Below are positions 1-8,956 of a stretch of 64,000 nt of DNA, piece after piece. The notes beneath the pieces are model-generated. The model saw only the letters and a program-made list of their open reading frames with translations. It was not told the origin of the DNA and did no database searches. The first letter of the stretch is position 1, and each line of letters starts with the position of its first letter. The position numbers and the translations under genes were made by a program. Source of the DNA: Mesotoga prima MesG1.Ag.4.2 (lineage in GTDB: Bacteria > Thermotogota > Thermotogae > Petrotogales > Kosmotogaceae); contig NC_017934.1 in assembly GCF_000147715.2 (NCBI RefSeq), positions 1,302,001 through 1,366,000 of the forward strand, in the 5' to 3' direction.

Positions 1-1002
1 AATCTTTCACGTGCCAGGGCGGCCATTAAGCAGTTGAACTACGCGGTGATCGCAGAAGGGTACTTTGATGTCATTTCTCTGTTCGAGGCAGGAATAACGA
101 ACTCGGTGGGCCTACTCGGTACTGCACTGACGGAAAGGCATCTTAGAATTCTCGGAAATTATACGCGTAACCTCTTGTTCTTTCTAGATTCCGACGAGGC
201 TGGTCAGACAGCATCACTTAGGTCCATAGACATTGCAGAGAAGCTGGACTTTGGAACGGCCGTTGTTTTTTCGAGAGATCAGAAAGATCCGGCAGATCTG
301 TTCGTTGCAGAAGGTCCAAAGGCGATAAAGGAGACCCTCGCGCTTGCGATTCCGGGCCCTGCCTTCAGAGTCGAGTTCTTTTCGAGAAAACTCGATCTGT
401 CGATTCCTTTGGGCCGAAAGCACCTGATAGAGCATCTCAAACCATATGTGATCTCATTCAGAAGCACTGGAAACCTTGCTGCCGTTCAGTCGACGATTGC
501 AGCGCTTGCACAGAAGACAGGTTATTCGGAGCGAGAGCTTGAATCCGCACTTCGCGGTGGAATGTCGAAGAGCTCCGGCGGGGAAATGAAAAGCGGTTTA
601 GCTCTGAAACTCAAGGATCACATAAGGATATATTTGCAGCATCCGAAGCTGCGGGCGACGGTTGTCAAACAGATAGAGTTGATGAATGAAAGCAGAGACC
701 TGAAGGAACTCCTTAAAGGAATGAAAAAGGGTCTGGAACTTGAGGAGTTACTCGATCTGGTGGAAGAAAGTATAGGCAGAGAACTGATCGAACTGGCATC
801 TACTTGCATTGATTTTGATACCGCACAACGTGTTCTCCAGTCAACCGGATTGTATGCCAACAAGAGACTTGTGGAAGAGGAGATGGCAGAGATTGACCGA
901 AGACTTCCAAAGGTCAAGGATGAGGGGGCAAGAAAGGCTTTGCTGATCAGGAGGATCGAGCTAAGAAGAATGCTCGAGAGAAAGATGAAGGGTGGCGATT
1001 AG
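1..1002 (+). CDS. dnaG: DNA primase DnaG, 3' part (5' end outside window)
   Basis: Makes RNA primers at the replication fork. The reading frame is open from base 1, so the gene starts upstream; the zinc-binding domain and start of the catalytic core are missing here. What remains opens inside the TOPRIM fold (EGYFDVI with the catalytic Glu, then FFLDSDEAG with the metal-binding DxD) and continues through DPADLF into a long helical C-terminal region that in this family contacts the replicative helicase. The stop codon overlaps the next gene, rpoD, as in the classical macromolecular-synthesis operon in which primase and the main sigma factor are co-transcribed. Identification is firm; only the extent is limited by the window edge. 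Confidence 0.95.
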   Translation, partial: NLSRARAAIKQLNYAVIAEGYFDVISLFEAGITNSVGLLGTALTERHLRILGNYTRNLLFFLDSDEAGQTASLRSIDIAEKLDFGTAVVFSRDQKDPADLFVAEGPKAIKETLALAIPGPAFRVEFFSRKLDLSIPLGRKHLIEHLKPYVISFRSTGNLAAVQSTIAALAQKTGYSERELESALRGGMSKSSGGEMKSGLALKLKDHIRIYLQHPKLRATVVKQIELMNESRDLKELLKGMKKGLELEELLDLVEESIGRELIELASTCIDFDTAQRVLQSTGLYANKRLVEEEMAEIDRRLPKVKDEGARKALLIRRIELRRMLERKMKGGD

Positions 1003-1003
1003 T

Positions 1004-2254
1004 TTGGAAAAACAGAAGAAAACAAAGTCAGGGGCCAAGGTTATTGCGGATAACATCAAATCTCTTGCCGAGAAAATAGCGGATGACGAAGCCGATTCAG
1101 ATGAAACAGGCGATAATAGTGCTCTAATGACTAAGGAAGAGATAGACAAACGAATCAAGAAACTGCTTAGACAGGGAAAGAAGAAGGGATTTGTTACATA
1201 CGAAGATATAGACAGCGCTTTTCCGCCGGATTACGAAGGCTTTGACTCTAGTCTTGTTGAATCGATATACGAGGAATTTGAAAAGAACAAGATCAATATC
1301 GTCGAAAAGGAGCCAGTTGAAGATGACGATGACATAGAAAGCGAAAGCAGCGAGGAGCTTGTTTCGATACTTGAAACTACGCCTGAGATGTATGACAACA
1401 TATCATTAAAGGACCCAATAAAGATGTATCTGAAGGAAATTGGCAAGATCTCTCTTCTCACGCCAAGCAGGGAAAGGGAGCTCGCCCGTCGGGCACAAAA
1501 GGGAGAGCCGAAGGCTAAGGAAGAGCTGATCACTGCAAACTTGAGACTGGTAGTTTCCATCGCAAAGAGGTATATCGGACGCGGTTTGACCTTCCTTGAT
1601 CTCATTCAAGAGGGAAACATCGGGCTTATTAAGGCTGTAGAGAAATTCGACTGGAAAAAGGGATACAAGTTCAGCACTTACGCCACATGGTGGATAAGAC
1701 AGGCTATAACCAGAGCTATTGCAGACCAGGCAAGAACTATAAGAGTTCCTGTCCATATGGTTGAAACGATAAACAAGCTAAACAAAGTAATACGTGAACA
1801 CTTGCAGGACCATGGTGAGTATCCAACGATAGAGGAACTTGGAAACCTAACCGGCAAGACACCGGAAAAGATAGAGGAGATCCTCGCCGCCTCGAAAGAA
1901 ACCGTCTCTCTCGAATCGCCGATAAGTGGCGACGAAGAATCGACTATGGGCGACTTTATCCACGATGACTCCATGGAACAGCCAGAGGAAGCCGCGATGA
2001 AGATGCTTCTTAGAGAGCAGATCGATCAGATTCTCGATACTCTTTCGCCGAGAGAGGCGATGGTGCTCAAGATGAGGTATGGACTTCTAGACGGAAAGAC
2101 AAAGACTCTAGAAGAAGTCGGTCAATTTTTTAACGTAACTAGAGAGAGAATCCGTCAGATCGAAGTAAAGGCACTAAGAAAGCTCAGACATCCTTCCAGA
2201 AGCAAGCAGCTCAAGGCTCTCCTGGGTATGCTGAACACGTCCAAGCGCGACTGA
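1004..2254 (+). CDS. rpoD: Primary sigma factor RpoD (sigma-70/SigA)
   Basis: Main housekeeping sigma factor that directs RNA polymerase to -35/-10 promoters. A charged N-terminal region of about 120 residues (1.1-like) is followed by region 1.2 ([11 protein letters not shown]), regions 2.1-2.4 ([46 protein letters not shown]), region 3 and the region 4 helix-turn-helix ([20 protein letters not shown]). There is a GTG at 992, but I prefer the TTG at 1004 because AGGGTGG lies eight bases before it, whereas the GTG has no spaced ribosome site. The gene lies directly after dnaG, matching the known dnaG-rpoD pairing. Confidence 0.95.
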   Translation: MEKQKKTKSGAKVIADNIKSLAEKIADDEADSDETGDNSALMTKEEIDKRIKKLLRQGKKKGFVTYEDIDSAFPPDYEGFDSSLVESIYEEFEKNKINIVEKEPVEDDDDIESESSEELVSILETTPEMYDNISLKDPIKMYLKEIGKISLLTPSRERELARRAQKGEPKAKEELITANLRLVVSIAKRYIGRGLTFLDLIQEGNIGLIKAVEKFDWKKGYKFSTYATWWIRQAITRAIADQARTIRVPVHMVETINKLNKVIREHLQDHGEYPTIEELGNLTGKTPEKIEEILAASKETVSLESPISGDEESTMGDFIHDDSMEQPEEAAMKMLLREQIDQILDTLSPREAMVLKMRYGLLDGKTKTLEEVGQFFNVTRERIRQIEVKALRKLRHPSRSKQLKALLGMLNTSKRD

Positions 2255-2315
2255 TTTAGCCATTTAATTACAGGCTGTTAATTATTGCATCATTTCAGAG
2301 CAAAGAGTCTATGTT

Positions 2316-2321
2316 TATAAT
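2316..2321 (+). promoter_or_regulatory. Possible -10 box upstream of the small-protein/ABC-like genes
   Basis: A perfect TATAAT follows the rpoD stop by about 60 bases and precedes the 53-residue reading frame at 2351. No good -35 hexamer stands 16-18 bases upstream, so this is only a candidate promoter separating rpoD from the genes after it. Confidence 0.35.
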
Positions 2322-2350
2322 AAAGTACACCAGCGAAGGGACGTGAAAAC

Positions 2351-2512
2351 TTGGTTGAGAAAAAGAAAGCAAGACCGGTTGAAACAAGTCCCAGGATTCT
2401 TTCCCAAATTGAATTATTGAAAAAGGCTAAGAATGGCGATTTACTCGCCAGCACGGAAATGTTTAGTCGCTTGAACGATAAGAACGGCAAAGAGGAGCAG
2501 TCTCGTGATTGA
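2351..2512 (+). CDS. Small hypothetical protein, 53 residues, TTG start
   Basis: I do not recognise this protein. The frame starts with TTG nine bases after a GAAGGGA ribosome site and encodes a very basic, hydrophilic 53-residue chain, probably helical in the middle (SQIELLKKAKNGDLL), with no membrane segment. It ends at TGA 2510-2512 and overlaps the GTG start of the next gene by eight bases, an arrangement typical of translational coupling. The ribosome site, the overlap and ordinary codon use support it as a real gene; no domain can be assigned. It may act with the degenerate ABC protein that follows. Confidence 0.5.
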   Translation: MVEKKKARPVETSPRILSQIELLKKAKNGDLLASTEMFSRLNDKNGKEEQSRD

Positions 2513-3221
2513 GACTGCTCTTTCATTGAAAGGTTTTACTCTACTCGTCGAGGGAAGGAAGATGCTCGACGGCATCACCTTTGATGTGCCAAAGGGGAGC
2601 ATCGCACTCTTGCAAGGAGCAAGAGGGGCTGGTAAATCGGCGCTTCTCAGAAGTTTCATTCACTTGAATGAAGAACTGTTTGACAGAGTTAGCTATACAG
2701 GATCGATCAAGCTGTTCGGCGAGGATATAGACTCCCTCGAAAGAAAGAGCGTGAGGAAGAGAGTTGCTTACGTCGACACGACCTTTCTCGAGGCAATGTC
2801 TAATTTTACTCTAATAGAATTCTTCAGGTTTTTGAAAGGCAAGCGATTTGAGTTCGAAGACTTCGCGGAAAGCGAATTGGACCTCTTTCATGAACTCGAT
2901 CTCCTGGACTTGCTTTCACTGAAGGCGGAAACCTCTCTAAAGACAATACCTCTTTTCAAGAGACTCTCGCTACTAGTATTCTCCACCCTCATACGACACC
3001 CGGAGATAATCATTCTCGACAACATTTTAGACCACCTAGATGACGACGCCTGTACTGAAGTGAAAAACGTTCTTTTGGATACAAGGAACGGTGTGACAAT
3101 GATAATCTCTTCAAGGTTTGTTTTGAGGCTTCTAGACATTTCCGATTTGTTGATTGTTCTTAAAAATGGTAAAATTTCATATGTCGGAAGTCCCGAAGTT
3201 TTCGTTTTGAACAACCGATAA
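2505..3221 (+). CDS. Degenerate ABC-type ATPase, orphan
   Basis: This 238-residue protein has ABC ATPase architecture but several weakened motifs. A Walker A loop is present (GARGAGKSALL, about residues 38-48). The Walker B-like stretch IIILDNILDHLDDD has Asn where the catalytic Glu is expected, and the LSGGQ signature is replaced by FKRLSLL. No permease or binding protein is adjacent, and there are no membrane segments. The GTG start overlaps the preceding small gene. The protein probably binds ATP but hydrolyses it poorly or not at all, suggesting a regulatory or structural role. A true transporter ATPase with a distant partner is also possible. The family placement is firm, the function unknown. 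Confidence 0.75.
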   Translation: MIETALSLKGFTLLVEGRKMLDGITFDVPKGSIALLQGARGAGKSALLRSFIHLNEELFDRVSYTGSIKLFGEDIDSLERKSVRKRVAYVDTTFLEAMSNFTLIEFFRFLKGKRFEFEDFAESELDLFHELDLLDLLSLKAETSLKTIPLFKRLSLLVFSTLIRHPEIIILDNILDHLDDDACTEVKNVLLDTRNGVTMIISSRFVLRLLDISDLLIVLKNGKISYVGSPEVFVLNNR

Positions 3222-3244
3222 TTTCTCCCCATCGGAGGTGAACC

Positions 3245-4204
3245 GTGGACGTTCTTACCGTTACGCTTAACCCTGCACTGGACAGGGAGATCATTGTTGA
3301 AAATTTCAAGATTAACGAGTTCCACAGGGTGAAGAATCCCAGCTACTCGGTAATGGACCCAGGCGGTAAGGGCATAAACGTATCGGTTATTCTCTCCGGT
3401 CTAGGAGTCCGGAACGTTGCCATGGGATTTCTGGGTGGATACATAGGAAAAGTCGTTGAAGAGAGACTGCGTTTGATCAGTGATCTGATCACAACCGCCT
3501 TTGTCCATGTAGAAGAAGAGACCAGGGAAAACATAGCAATCGTCGATCCGCTTGGCGAGACTATAACAGAGATTAACTCATCCGGACCTTTGATCAAGTC
3601 TGATGATTTGAGGATGTTCATTCGAAGATTCGAGGTCGCTCTTTCAAGGGCGAAGCATGTAGTCGTCTCGGGCAGCATTCCGAGAGGCGTAGACAACGAC
3701 ATCTGTAAGACTCTGTGCAAGAAAGTCGCTGACTCGGGTAAGATTTCCTTTGCAGAAGGAATCGGACCGGCATTCGAAATAGCTGTGGAGGCTGGAGTTA
3801 TCACCGTTGCCAGACCTGATTTGAGAAGCAGGAAACTGTTATTCGGCGAGACCATGGTAGAACTCGAAGATTACGTCAGGACCGCGAAGAAGATTATTGA
3901 AAGCGGTTCCCGATTGGCGATACTTTCTTATGCTATTGAAGGCGACGTCATAGCCACGAGAGACGGAATATGGTTGTTCAAAACCAAGGGCCACATAGAC
4001 AGGTCTCACCTTTTGGGAACCGGAGATGCCTTCATGGCAGGAGTGGTACATTCCATGATAGAAAACGAGAACGATTGCTTTCTGGCGGCGAAGAGGGGAA
4101 TGGCTGCCGCCGTTGCGGAAGCCGAATATATAGGTAAGGAACTTATCTCACTTGAGGATATCGAGCGACATCTTGATTCCTTCGATATCCGAAAGCTGGA
4201 GTGA
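3245..4204 (+). CDS. PfkB-family sugar kinase, 1-phosphofructokinase-like
   Basis: Ribokinase/PfkB-fold kinase of 319 residues, most like the FruK/LacC branch that phosphorylates fructose-1-phosphate or tagatose-6-phosphate. Visible signatures are the N-terminal TVTLNPALDR, the substrate glycine motif DPGGKGINVS near residue 40, SGSIPRG in the middle and the anion-hole/catalytic-base motif GTGDAF near residue 258. The GTG start at 3245 sits behind GGAGGTG. No sugar PTS or transporter gene is next to it, so the substrate cannot be fixed from context. It ends by overlapping the CBS-domain gene region. Confidence 0.85.
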   Translation: MDVLTVTLNPALDREIIVENFKINEFHRVKNPSYSVMDPGGKGINVSVILSGLGVRNVAMGFLGGYIGKVVEERLRLISDLITTAFVHVEEETRENIAIVDPLGETITEINSSGPLIKSDDLRMFIRRFEVALSRAKHVVVSGSIPRGVDNDICKTLCKKVADSGKISFAEGIGPAFEIAVEAGVITVARPDLRSRKLLFGETMVELEDYVRTAKKIIESGSRLAILSYAIEGDVIATRDGIWLFKTKGHIDRSHLLGTGDAFMAGVVHSMIENENDCFLAAKRGMAAAVAEAEYIGKELISLEDIERHLDSFDIRKLE

Positions 4205-4209
4205 TCTCT

Positions 4210-4662
4210 ATGAAAGTAAAAGAAGCTATGATAAGAGACGTATCGGCAATCTTCGAAGATGAGACGATCGAGGATTTCATTGTATTCTGCTTGAGACAGA
4301 ATAAATCAGGATTACCGGTGGTAGATGAGGAGTTCAAGGTTGTGGGATTCTTGAGCGAGAGCGACGTTATCAAAAGCGCTCTCCCAAGTTACTTCAGCCT
4401 TCTTCAATCGGCATCGTTCATTCCCGATACTCACCAGTTCGTTATCCGGCTTGGCAAGATAAAGGATGATCACGTTTCTCAACACATGGTCAAACCTCCT
4501 GTTCTTATAAAGCCCGACGATACGGTTATATACGCAGCCGACCTTCTGATCAAGAACGGGCTTAAAATCATGCCCGTCGTAGACGATGAAGGAAAGCTAG
4601 TGGGGATAGTAAACAGGATTTATCTTATACACGTAGCGACTCAAGGCAAGATCAATAGATGA
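4210..4662 (+). CDS. Tandem CBS-domain protein
   Basis: A 150-residue cytosolic protein made of two CBS domains (about residues 1-60 and 85-145; each has a GLPVVDEE- or IMPVVDDEG-type core followed by VVGF/LVGIV). CBS pairs bind adenosine nucleotides and usually regulate a partner; no catalytic domain is attached here. I start it at ATG 4210, which follows GGAGTGA, rather than the GTG at 4201 that sits inside the previous stop region. It ends in an ATGA overlap with the methylthiotransferase gene, suggesting co-translation. The partner is unknown. Confidence 0.8.
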   Translation: MKVKEAMIRDVSAIFEDETIEDFIVFCLRQNKSGLPVVDEEFKVVGFLSESDVIKSALPSYFSLLQSASFIPDTHQFVIRLGKIKDDHVSQHMVKPPVLIKPDDTVIYAADLLIKNGLKIMPVVDDEGKLVGIVNRIYLIHVATQGKINR

Positions 4663-5936
4663 AGCAAAAGGTTTCAATCTATACGTTTGGCTGCAAAATG
4701 AATCAATACGAATCCCAGGCAATGGCCGAGATGCTGCACGATTACGAAGTGGGCTTTTCACAGGACAAGGCAGATCTCTTCATTGTAAATTCGTGTACAG
4801 TAACCTCCGAAGCAGAACGAAAACTCAGGCAGCTTTTCAGGAGGTTGAAGGGACTTAATCCCAACTCAAAAATCATCATAACCGGTTGCTACTCACAGCT
4901 TTCTCCTAATGAGTTAAGAGAACTTGGAGCTGATGAAGTAATCGGAGTCAGAGAAAAAAAGGCAATACACAAGTATGTATCTCGTCAGCTTAATCGCCCC
5001 GACGGAGTTGCACCAAGTGAATTTCTAACCGTCACTTCAAGCATTGAAGGAAGAACGAGGGCCTTCCTAGGGATTGAGGACGGCTGCCTGAATTGCTGCT
5101 CTTATTGTAGAGTGAGGCTCGCAAGGGGAAGCAAGATTATTAGTAAACCAATAGATCTGGTGAAGAGGGAGTTTGAAGGATTGGTTTCCAGAGGTTACAG
5201 AGAGATCGTTTTGACCGGAATCAATATTGGGTACTATGGCTTCGATCTCGATTCCTCGCTGGTGAAACTGCTCATCGAGCTCGATAAGCTCGAAGGAGAA
5301 TGGAGAATCCGGCTAGGTTCCCTGGACCCGGATAGAGTGGACGGTGAGCTCCTTCATTTAATCACTACTTCTCGGAGGATGGCGAGACACCTGCATCTCT
5401 CTCTTCAAAGCGGTTCAAATAGAATACTAAGAGCGATGAGACGGAAGTACACTGTAGATGAGTACCTAAGAGCAGTAGATAGGGCCAGATCGGTCGATAC
5501 AAGATTCGCATTCACCACAGATCTTATAGCTGGATTCCCAGGTGAGAATGACTCAGACCATAAAGAGAGTCTAAAAGTCGTTGAACAGGTTGAATTCTTG
5601 AAGGTGCACGTCTTCCGTTTTTCGAGGAGACCGGGAACGGAAGCAGCGGAGATGAAGGATCAGATAGATTCAGGCACGAAGAAAGCTAGATCGCACGAGC
5701 TAATCGAGGCTGGAAAGAGATCAAGGAAAAAGTATCTCGAGAGACAAATCGGGAGAAAGGCATGTGTTTTGATCCAAAAGACAGGCCATACAGAAAGCAG
5801 CGGATTCGATGAGTTCTATGCGCCTCATGCAATTGAAGGGGCGCACGAAGGCTTTGTGAATGCAACGATAATTTCTATTGAGAGTCAAAGGGAGGGTTCC
5901 GATGCTGAACTATATTGCCGATCAGTGGTGCGATGA
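4659..5936 (+). CDS. mtaB: tRNA t6A37 methylthiotransferase, MtaB-like radical SAM enzyme
   Basis: Predicted to convert t6A to ms2t6A at position 37 of ANN-decoding tRNAs, using two Fe-S clusters. The N-terminal UPF0004 domain carries Cys12 (TFGCKMNQYE, typical of MtaB), Cys46 (NSCTVTS) and Cys77 (TGCYSQ). The radical SAM motif is C143-x3-C147-x2-C150, with an extra Cys at 146. A TRAM-like tail follows. MtaB is favoured over MiaB/RimO by the N-terminal motif and the NSCTVTSEAERK sequence. The ATG overlaps the upstream stop codon, and the 3' end overlaps the next gene by 35 bases. Confidence 0.88.
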   Translation: MKQKVSIYTFGCKMNQYESQAMAEMLHDYEVGFSQDKADLFIVNSCTVTSEAERKLRQLFRRLKGLNPNSKIIITGCYSQLSPNELRELGADEVIGVREKKAIHKYVSRQLNRPDGVAPSEFLTVTSSIEGRTRAFLGIEDGCLNCCSYCRVRLARGSKIISKPIDLVKREFEGLVSRGYREIVLTGINIGYYGFDLDSSLVKLLIELDKLEGEWRIRLGSLDPDRVDGELLHLITTSRRMARHLHLSLQSGSNRILRAMRRKYTVDEYLRAVDRARSVDTRFAFTTDLIAGFPGENDSDHKESLKVVEQVEFLKVHVFRFSRRPGTEAAEMKDQIDSGTKKARSHELIEAGKRSRKKYLERQIGRKACVLIQKTGHTESSGFDEFYAPHAIEGAHEGFVNATIISIESQREGSDAELYCRSVVR

Positions 5937-6786
5937 ACAGTCTTCGCTCGTAAGTGTTCTCTGTCCGGGCGTAATGAACAGCGAGTCGGTCTATGAAGTA
6001 GTTCGAACGTACAACGGATTGCCTTTTGCATTCAGAAAGCATTTTGAAAGACTTAAGCAGTCGGCGGCACTGATGGGGCTGGAAGTTCCATTTACCTGTA
6101 AGGAACTCAACTCAATAATCATGGAGGGGCTGGAAAAAAACAAGGGATTTCAGACCCAGGATTTCAGAATTCGAATCTCCCTTATGAGTGATGGAGCACG
6201 AAGTAGACCAGCGATTATTTTCAGTGATCTTCCTTCACCATCTAAAGACATCTACGAACTGGGTGTAAAGATCTCAATCTCACCTTTTTTGAAGCCCTCC
6301 GCCGACATAGTCAATCCTCAACTGAAAATGCCCGGTTCGAGCTGGATCGTAAGGACGAGAAAGGCGCTCGGGGACAACTACGATATGCTCATTTTGAATG
6401 AAAAGGGTAACGTCTGTGAAGGCTCCTTTTCAAACGTCTTTCTCGTGAAGGACGGTTCTGTTGTTACGCCCGACATAAGATCCGGGGTACTTCCGGGAAT
6501 TACCAGAGACAACGTAATCGGGCTGTGCGAATCGCTGGAGATTTCGGTGGAGAAGAGGCCGGTTCCCGCGTGGGAGCTTTTCTGCGCCGAGGAGATCTTC
6601 ATAACTCACACGAGCGTCGGAATCGTGCCGGTGCGAAGACTTGAAGATAAAGTGCTTATTGAAGACTTCACCGACGGTATGACTAGACTGCTGCTGGATA
6701 ATTTCGAAGGATATATAATGACCGAGGATAGTAACTGGAGCGGATTGGATGAAGTGGAACCATCGAACTATAGGGCAGATATTTAA
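5902..6786 (+). CDS. Class IV PLP aminotransferase
   Basis: Fold-type IV PLP enzyme of 294 residues, the family of branched-chain aminotransferase, D-amino-acid aminotransferase and aminodeoxychorismate lyase. Characteristic segments are LNEKGNVCEGSFSNVFLV (the G.v.EgsfsNvF signature), SGVLPGITR and the late EEIFITHTSVGIVPV. The substrate class cannot be settled from sequence alone. I chose ATG 5902, which follows AGGGAGGG, over the upstream TTG at 5878. The gene overlaps mtaB at its 5' end and the DciA-like gene at its 3' end. Confidence 0.82.
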   Translation: MLNYIADQWCDEQSSLVSVLCPGVMNSESVYEVVRTYNGLPFAFRKHFERLKQSAALMGLEVPFTCKELNSIIMEGLEKNKGFQTQDFRIRISLMSDGARSRPAIIFSDLPSPSKDIYELGVKISISPFLKPSADIVNPQLKMPGSSWIVRTRKALGDNYDMLILNEKGNVCEGSFSNVFLVKDGSVVTPDIRSGVLPGITRDNVIGLCESLEISVEKRPVPAWELFCAEEIFITHTSVGIVPVRRLEDKVLIEDFTDGMTRLLLDNFEGYIMTEDSNWSGLDEVEPSNYRADI

Positions 6787-7045
6787 CGATCTCGCGAAGA
6801 GCTCAAGCCTGTTCAGAAAGATACGGGTTTTTGAGCTTAACAAAGATTGGGGAGAGATTGTTGGAGAGCCTATCGCAAATCACTCGTCGATCGTCGATTT
6901 CTCGGAAGGTACCCTGATAATTCGAGTCGACGACGGTATGTGGCTTAATGAGATGAAACTACGAGAGAAAATCCTGCTTGAAAGGATGAACTCTTCACTG
7001 GGAGTAGAAGCAATCAAGAGAATCAGATTTAGAATTGGACGGTAG
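6749..7045 (+). CDS. dciA: DciA-like (DUF721) protein, probable helicase loader
   Basis: Small 98-residue protein matching the DUF721/DciA pattern: an N-terminal helix, the W-x-x-x-V-G core (NKDWGEIVGEPIANHS), then LIIRVDDGMWLNEMKLREK and a basic end (IKRIRFRIGR). DciA proteins load the replicative helicase DnaB in bacteria lacking DnaC/DnaI-type loaders. It lies just upstream of gyrB, a neighbourhood also seen for DUF721 genes elsewhere, and overlaps the aminotransferase gene by 38 bases. The family call is good; the loader role is inferred from the family. Confidence 0.78.
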   Translation: MKWNHRTIGQIFNDLAKSSSLFRKIRVFELNKDWGEIVGEPIANHSSIVDFSEGTLIIRVDDGMWLNEMKLREKILLERMNSSLGVEAIKRIRFRIGR

Positions 7046-7060
7046 ACCTGGAGGTGTTAA

Positions 7061-8956
7061 ATGTCTGATTTATACAACGCACAAAACATAAAGATTCTGA
7101 AGGGACTCGATCCCGTCAGAAAACGGCCCGGAATGTACATTGGGTCGACAGGAAAGTCGGGGCTTCACCATCTTGTCTACGAGATCGTCGACAACAGTAT
7201 CGACGAAGCTATGGGGGGATTCTGCGACAGAATCAATATCGTAATTACGGAGGACGGCTCTGTAATTGTTAGTGACAACGGGCGTGGAATTCCGATAGAC
7301 ATCCATCCCGATACCGGGACAAGTGCTCTCGAAGTTGTAATGACAACGCTTCACGCGGGAGGCAAGTTCTCCAAGGACTCTTACAAGATCAGCGGAGGTC
7401 TTCACGGTGTGGGCGCTTCCGTTGTCAATGCCCTGTCCGAGTGGATGATCGTTGAGGTAATGGTCGATGGAAAGATTTACAGGCAGAAATACGAACGAGG
7501 CAAGGCCCTTGCTCCGGTGGAAGTCGTCGGGGAGACCAACGAGACGGGAACGGTAACAAGTTTCAAGCCCGATCCACTTGTTTTTACCGTTACTGACTTC
7601 GACTTCGATATTCTTGAGGCGAGGTTCAAGGAACTTGCTTACCTCAACGGTGGAATCAAGATCACCTTCGAAGACAGAAGAATCGGAGAAAAGAGGAGCT
7701 ATCATTTCGAAGGCGGAATCGTAGAGTTCGTGAAGGCTCTAACGAAGAACAAGAAATCCATCCATAAGGATCCGATCTATTTAGAAGGCACGTACAACGA
7801 TGTCAAGATACAGCTTGCAATGCAGTACACATCTTCCTACGACGAAGACATTCTTACTTTCGTAAACAACATAAAGACCATAGAGGGCGGAACCCACTTG
7901 ACTGGCTTCAAGACGGTTCTAACGAAGACAATGAATGATGTCGGCAGAAAGCACAACGTACTCAAAGACAAGGATCCGAACCTTCAGGGCGAAGATCTTC
8001 GAGAAGGGCTGTCAGCAATCCTAAGCGTCTTTGTCAAGGAACCTCAGTTTGAGGGTCAGACAAAGGCAAAACTTGGAAATGACGAGGCTTTCGAAGCAGT
8101 AATGAAGGTAGTCAAGGAGAAGCTTGAAGAGTACTTCGATTACAATCAAAAGGATCTCAAAGCGATCCTCAGTAAAGCTCTGGAGGCTTCCAGGGCAAGG
8201 CTTGCTGCCAAAAAGGCTAGAGAAATGGTCCGCAGAAAGAACGCGCTCGAAAACACGACCCTGCCAGGCAAACTAGCCGATTGTATCTCCGAGAACCTTG
8301 ACGAGACAGAGATCTTCATAGTTGAAGGTGATTCTGCCGGTGGTTCGGCAAAGATGGCACGTTCGAGGGAGACGCAAGCCATACTCCCTCTCCGGGGAAA
8401 GATATTGAACGTCGAAAAGGCCGGTCTGGACAGAATGTTGAAAAGCGAAACGATAAGTAATATCATTGTTGCCCTTGGAACCGGGATGGGGGAGGATTTC
8501 GAGATCAAGAATCTGAGATACGGGAAGATAATCATCATGACTGACGCCGACGTAGACGGCGCACATATCACGACGCTTCTCTTGACTCTCTTCTATCGTT
8601 ACATGACCCCACTCATAACAAACGGAAAGGTCTACGTTGCTCAAGCCCCCCTGTACAAGATCGAGTTGAACAGGCAAAAGCACTACTTCTACAGCGACGA
8701 GGAGTTGACGACTTTTCTTAAGGAGCATTCAGACAGAAAACTGAATTACTCGAGATTCAAGGGACTCGGCGAGATGAATCCCGAGCAACTGTGGGAAACA
8801 ACGATGAATCCAAATGACAGAAAACTTGTGAAGATAACCATAGAAGATGCGGAGGAAGCAGATCGGGTATTCACAATACTAATGGGTAGCGAGGTGGAGG
8901 AAAGAAGGTCGTTTATCCAACGGCATGCATTGAGTATTTCCAATCTTGACGTATGA
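7061..8956 (+). CDS. gyrB: DNA gyrase subunit B
   Basis: ATPase subunit of the type II topoisomerase that introduces negative supercoils; it works with GyrA, which is not in the window. The 631-residue length is normal for the short, insertion-free GyrB. GHKL ATPase motifs are EIVDNSIDEA (41-50), SDNGRGIPI (71-79) and GGLHGVGAS (112-120). The TOPRIM domain has EGDSAGGSA and DADVDGAHI, and the tail shows the family KGLGEMNPEQLWETTM sequence. The ATG follows GGAGGTG. The stop codon overlaps the start of the FtsQ-like gene in an ATGA. Confidence 0.97.
   Translation: MSDLYNAQNIKILKGLDPVRKRPGMYIGSTGKSGLHHLVYEIVDNSIDEAMGGFCDRINIVITEDGSVIVSDNGRGIPIDIHPDTGTSALEVVMTTLHAGGKFSKDSYKISGGLHGVGASVVNALSEWMIVEVMVDGKIYRQKYERGKALAPVEVVGETNETGTVTSFKPDPLVFTVTDFDFDILEARFKELAYLNGGIKITFEDRRIGEKRSYHFEGGIVEFVKALTKNKKSIHKDPIYLEGTYNDVKIQLAMQYTSSYDEDILTFVNNIKTIEGGTHLTGFKTVLTKTMNDVGRKHNVLKDKDPNLQGEDLREGLSAILSVFVKEPQFEGQTKAKLGNDEAFEAVMKVVKEKLEEYFDYNQKDLKAILSKALEASRARLAAKKAREMVRRKNALENTTLPGKLADCISENLDETEIFIVEGDSAGGSAKMARSRETQAILPLRGKILNVEKAGLDRMLKSETISNIIVALGTGMGEDFEIKNLRYGKIIIMTDADVDGAHITTLLLTLFYRYMTPLITNGKVYVAQAPLYKIELNRQKHYFYSDEELTTFLKEHSDRKLNYSRFKGLGEMNPEQLWETTMNPNDRKLVKITIEDAEEADRVFTILMGSEVEERRSFIQRHALSISNLDV

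Noticed and set aside
2255-2290. Terminator after rpoD
   Set aside because: Only an AT-only TAATTA inverted motif is present; no GC stem with a T run.
7070-7705. A 211-codon antisense frame opposite gyrB
   Set aside because: A shadow of gyrB codon usage with no independent support.
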